Origin: WQUF01 sp031549885
GTDB taxonomy: Bacteria; Bacillota; Clostridia; Clostridiales; Clostridiaceae
DNA length: 43,999 bases
NCBI GenBank assembly: GCA_031549885.1
Contig: JAVBPD010000098.1
Location: 1-43,999 of the forward strand
Direction: 5' to 3'
The notes beneath the pieces were generated by a model. It searched no databases and was not told the origin of the DNA. It was given only the letters and a program-made list of their open reading frames with translations. This document shows positions 41,027-43,999 of this stretch, piece after piece. Position 1 is the first letter of the stretch. Every line of letters begins with the position of its first letter. The translations under genes were made by a program, and so were the position numbers.

Positions 41027-42277
41027 GTGACAAATGTAGAATCACAAAAAAGATCAAGTGAATTACATAAAATTGCTATAGAAAATGATTTAAAGAAATC
41101 CGAAGTTGATACAGGAACAAAACAAGAAATAGTGAATATGACAAAATTAAACAAAGAAAAAATATTAAAATACTTTAATGCATCATTAGATGATTGGCAA
41201 AGTTATAATTGGCAAATAAGCCATAGAATCAGCAATGTACAAGTGTTAAATGATATTTTCAAGCTTAAAAAAGATAAATATACTGAAATAGAAGAAGTGT
41301 CTAAGAAATATAGATGGTCAATTTCTCCATATTACTTATCTTTAGTTGACTTTAACAATTCTTTAGATGAAATAGGTCTTATGTGTATTCCTTTTATTTA
41401 TGAAATTAACAATGATGGGGAATTAGATCCTATGAGTGAAGAATTTACTAACCCTGCAGGATCTATTACCAGAAGATATCCAGATAGGCTTATTATCAAT
41501 GTAACAAATATGTGCGGAATGTATTGTAGATTTTGTCAAAGAAAAAGAAACATCGGTGAAATTGATTCTCACAAATTATCTTCTATAATTGATGAATCCA
41601 TAAGATATATAGAAGATAATAAAGAGATAAGAGATGTCCTAATAACAGGCGGAGATCCATTAACACTTTCAAATAAAAGCTTGGAAAATATAATTAGTAG
41701 AATAAGGAATATAAAGCATGTTGAGATTATAAGAATTGGTACAAGAATTCCTGTAACTATTCCTGCAAGAATTGATGATTCATTAGTAAATATGCTAAAG
41801 AAATATCACCCATTGTATATAAATGTTCAATTCAATCACCCTAGAGAAATTACAAAGGAAACTATTGATGCATGTAATAAACTAGCTGATGCAGGCATAC
41901 CACTTGGCAACCAAGCTGTTCTACTTAATGGAATAAATAATGATAAGTATGTTATGTTAAAATTAAATCAAGAGTTGTTAAAAATTAGAGTGAGACCATA
42001 TTATATTTTTCAAGCTAAAAATGTTTTAGGAACTACTCATTTTAAATGCGATATAAAAGATGGCATTGAAATAGTGAATTTTTTAAGAGGTAATACTAGC
42101 GGACTTGCAATACCAACTTATATTGTAAATGCACCTTCAGGGCTTGGAAAAGTACAACTAGCTAAAAGCAATTGCGAATTTTTAGAAGATGAAAACATTA
42201 TAATAAGGACTTGGGAAGGAAAAGAACTTCTTTATAAAAATTATAGAACTGTTAAACTCGAGGAACTGATTAAATAA
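41027..42277 (+). CDS. eam: Glutamate 2,3-aminomutase (radical SAM, KamA family)
   Basis: A 416-residue radical SAM/PLP enzyme. GTG 41027 lies six bases after GGAGGGGG. The 4Fe-4S cluster motif is 'CGMYCRFC' (Cys163, 167, 170), the PLP lysine is Lys375 in 'SGLGKVQL', and 'HPREITKETI' and 'RGNTSGLAIPTYIVNAP' are family blocks. Lysine 2,3-aminomutase holds the lysine side chain with two Asp residues (YQCD and VVDAP). Here they are Lys331 ('FQAK') and Asn368 ('IVNAP'), the pair known for glutamate 2,3-aminomutase. It should make L-beta-glutamate, a compatible solute. Monocistronic; a terminator follows. Confidence 0.9.
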   Translation: MTNVESQKRSSELHKIAIENDLKKSEVDTGTKQEIVNMTKLNKEKILKYFNASLDDWQSYNWQISHRISNVQVLNDIFKLKKDKYTEIEEVSKKYRWSISPYYLSLVDFNNSLDEIGLMCIPFIYEINNDGELDPMSEEFTNPAGSITRRYPDRLIINVTNMCGMYCRFCQRKRNIGEIDSHKLSSIIDESIRYIEDNKEIRDVLITGGDPLTLSNKSLENIISRIRNIKHVEIIRIGTRIPVTIPARIDDSLVNMLKKYHPLYINVQFNHPREITKETIDACNKLADAGIPLGNQAVLLNGINNDKYVMLKLNQELLKIRVRPYYIFQAKNVLGTTHFKCDIKDGIEIVNFLRGNTSGLAIPTYIVNAPSGLGKVQLAKSNCEFLEDENIIIRTWEGKELLYKNYRTVKLEELIK

Positions 42278-42294
42278 GCTTTATGTAAATATTT

Positions 42295-42319
42295 AACAGG
42301 CATCATTTTGATGCCTGTT
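42295..42319. terminator. Terminator after the aminomutase gene
   Basis: Perfect 11-bp stem AACAGGCATCA / TGATGCCTGTT with a TTT loop, followed by TTTAAATGTTTTTTT. It lies between convergent genes. Confidence 0.88.
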
Positions 42320-42331
42320 TTAAATGTTTTT

Positions 42332-43387
42332 TTAATTTTGAAGATCAATATTTGGGAATAAATTACATGTAGGATCTATACATGCAGGGCCTCTTGTTCC
42401 AATTGCAAGAGTTCTTACTGAATTTCTTTGAATTGTAACTCCAGCAGATGCATCATAACTTGCTAAAGCTGTTACTTTATATGCATTACATGGCAAATCA
42501 TTTAAAACATATCCATCTTTTAAATAAACTTTTATTGAAACTGTATATGGTACGAATAAACTAACTGCTGGATACACTGATCTCATTGGTATTTTTACTT
42601 TTCCATCAGAAGCTATACCAGTGCTTAATTTTAAATGGCTATTTGAATCATAAACATTTACATGGTCAATATATTCAACTAAACATGGGTCAAAATGAAA
42701 CTCATAAGTGCTTTTAGTAAATGTTCTTAAACCATATTCTACTTTATACTGTAACTCAATTAAGTTTTCTGAGGAAAGGGGTGCGCCTAAAGGGAACCCA
42801 AATGAAGCCATGTGCATTCCATAATCAACAGTTGCATAAGATTTAGGACTTTTTTCTATAATACCAGTAGCTCTTGTTCTAAGTGCATATTGATTATTTT
42901 TTTTAAGATCTACCATTTTAACTGAATACATAGCCTTATCACACTGCATAATACAATCTAAGGGTTGGCTAAATGTAATGGCAAATTTTGCATGCTGTAT
43001 ATATCCTATAAAACTTTTTGAAAATACCTTGGAACTGTCAATTACACATACGCCTGAAGCTTGAGGCAAAACAGTAGTATTTTTTGACCCTATAACATTC
43101 ATGCTTACTAAATATGGAGCAAGTGTTGGGCATACTTCAAATACAATAGCTGTGTTTGAAGCAAGTGCATTTAATCTATACATTAAATCATAGTTGAAAT
43201 AAATGGTCTTTTTATCAGAACTGTAAGTTGTTTCACTGCCAATGCCAGTTGATGAAATAACATCTTTTGTAAGAAAACTTGATACATATACACCGCTTTC
43301 TGCAGCACTAACATTTTTAGTCATAGTTGTTAGGTTAAATGTTATACATACTAATAGCAATAAAGTAGCAATATTTATTTTTTTCAT
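42332..43387 (-). CDS. Secreted protein of unknown function
   Basis: A 351-residue exported protein that I do not recognise. A signal peptide (residues 1-29, 'ATLLLLVCITFNLTT' to 'NVSAAES') is followed by a beta-rich chain with many Tyr, Ser and Val residues and no membrane anchor or sortase motif. Seven or more Cys residues occur in the mature part ('FEVCPTLAPYLV', 'GVCVIDSS', 'LDCIMQCDKAMY', 'FDPCLVEYID', 'LPCNAYKVT', 'GPACIDPTCNLF'), which is unusual for a clostridial secreted protein. 'TRGPACIDPTCN' closes the chain. AAGGAG precedes the ATG. A surface or adhesin-like role is only a guess. Confidence 0.8.
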   Translation of the reverse strand: MKKINIATLLLLVCITFNLTTMTKNVSAAESGVYVSSFLTKDVISSTGIGSETTYSSDKKTIYFNYDLMYRLNALASNTAIVFEVCPTLAPYLVSMNVIGSKNTTVLPQASGVCVIDSSKVFSKSFIGYIQHAKFAITFSQPLDCIMQCDKAMYSVKMVDLKKNNQYALRTRATGIIEKSPKSYATVDYGMHMASFGFPLGAPLSSENLIELQYKVEYGLRTFTKSTYEFHFDPCLVEYIDHVNVYDSNSHLKLSTGIASDGKVKIPMRSVYPAVSLFVPYTVSIKVYLKDGYVLNDLPCNAYKVTALASYDASAGVTIQRNSVRTLAIGTRGPACIDPTCNLFPNIDLQN

Positions 43388-43863
43388 TATTAATTCTCCT
43401 TCTATGATAAAAATATTTATTTATGTTATTGAAGTTTATTTTTTGTTAATTTTTATATTGTATTTTAATTATATTATATTTATATATAAAAATAATGTAT
43501 TTTATGTTAATAATATGTTAAAAACATATTAATAGTTGTCAATTATGTAATATATATTGAAAAAACTATAAGTTTTTGAATTTTAAAAGCTTGGCTATAG
43601 GCTAAACCCCTATTTTTTAATACGCATTGACTCCATCTTTAAAAAAATTACAGTTAAGATGTTACTTTTTTAAAATATAAATTTTTAGACAAGAATTTGT
43701 TTTAAAAAAATGATTTTTAATTATTTTTAATTAATTTAAAACTAATTTAGGATTAATTGTATGACAAAAAAACCCTTCTCAATTAATTTTTTTTAAAAGG
43801 TTTAAACTCAAAACAAACATTTGTATTTTTGGTTTATTTTAAATTAGAAAATATTTTAAAGAA
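43388..43863. other. Long A+T-rich gap without a supported gene
   Basis: About 475 bp with no convincing ORF. The left end holds the upstream region of the secreted-protein gene. ATAGG / CCTAT with a TTTTTT tract at 43598-43619 may be a weak terminator on the + strand. I found no other element. Confidence 0.5.
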
Positions 43864-43999
43864 TTACTTTATGATTTCTCCTATTGTCATGGATTGTAAT
43901 TTTTTAAGAAGCTTTTCGTCAATTATATTTTTCTCTATATAAAATCCCATCTCTTCTTCATTAACCCTAACTTTAAACACGTTGTTATATTTGCCCTTC
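43864..43999 (-). CDS. C-terminal end of an unidentified gene (partial)
   Basis: The reverse strand is open from the window edge to TAA at 43864-43866 and gives a 44-residue C-terminus. It includes 'VFKVRVNEEEMGFYIEKNII', then 'DEKLLKKLQSMTIGEIIK'. Codon use is normal for this genome. Too short to name. Confidence 0.6.
   Translation of the reverse strand, partial: KGKYNNVFKVRVNEEEMGFYIEKNIIDEKLLKKLQSMTIGEIIK

Overview
The window reads as chromosomal DNA from a low-GC, anaerobic, spore-forming Firmicute, most likely Clostridium sensu lato. Evidence: strong A+T bias, AGGAGG ribosome binding sites with frequent TTG/GTG starts, three alpha/beta-type small acid-soluble spore proteins, a pyruvate:ferredoxin oxidoreductase, a T-box leader and a glutamate 2,3-aminomutase. 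I see no rRNA, tRNA, CRISPR array, transposase or phage module.

Left part (1-10.9 kb). A partial ParB-like protein at the edge is followed by a co-directional block: YesM-type sensor kinase, short YesN-type AraC response regulator, membrane-anchored solute-binding protein, lipoprotein solute-binding protein, two MalF/MalG-type permeases and a GH38 alpha-mannosidase. This looks like a sense-import-hydrolyse system for a mannoside. It has no ATPase of its own, so it probably shares one encoded elsewhere.

11-21 kb. Mostly single genes: a secreted double-rhodanese protein cut short by an in-frame TGA, a PerR-like regulator, a 6-pyruvoyl-tetrahydropterin-synthase-like protein with a C-terminal zinc ribbon, a 492-residue protein of uncertain function, an Rsm22-like methyltransferase, a MerR/GyrI-like regulator with a 19-bp-spacer promoter, and an NSS-family symporter preceded by a perfect 28-bp palindrome. 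Then comes a leftward blaI - blaR1(M56)-PepSY - secreted PepSY module with two BlaI-type operators.

21-28.7 kb (all leftward). A 796-residue membrane protein carries four copies of a 'KFP' repeat on each side of one transmembrane helix. It is followed by rimI-tsaB-tsaE (t6A and ribosomal protein modification), an arginine-decarboxylase-like/agmatinase pair (putrescine synthesis) and three tandem SASP genes.

28.9-44 kb. murG, pyruvate:ferredoxin oxidoreductase with a Rex-like site, a cold-shock protein, a YedK/HMCES-type DNA-protein crosslink protein, a T-box-controlled branched-chain amino acid ABC transporter (livJHMGF), a TauE/SafE permease, glutamate 2,3-aminomutase (identified by its substrate-site residues), a secreted protein of unknown function and a partial gene at the right edge.

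Best leads for something undescribed: the KFP-repeat membrane protein, the BlaI/M56/PepSY module, the anchored binding protein paired with the two-component system, and the two long perfect palindromes. All calls come from reading the sequence only; no database search was run.
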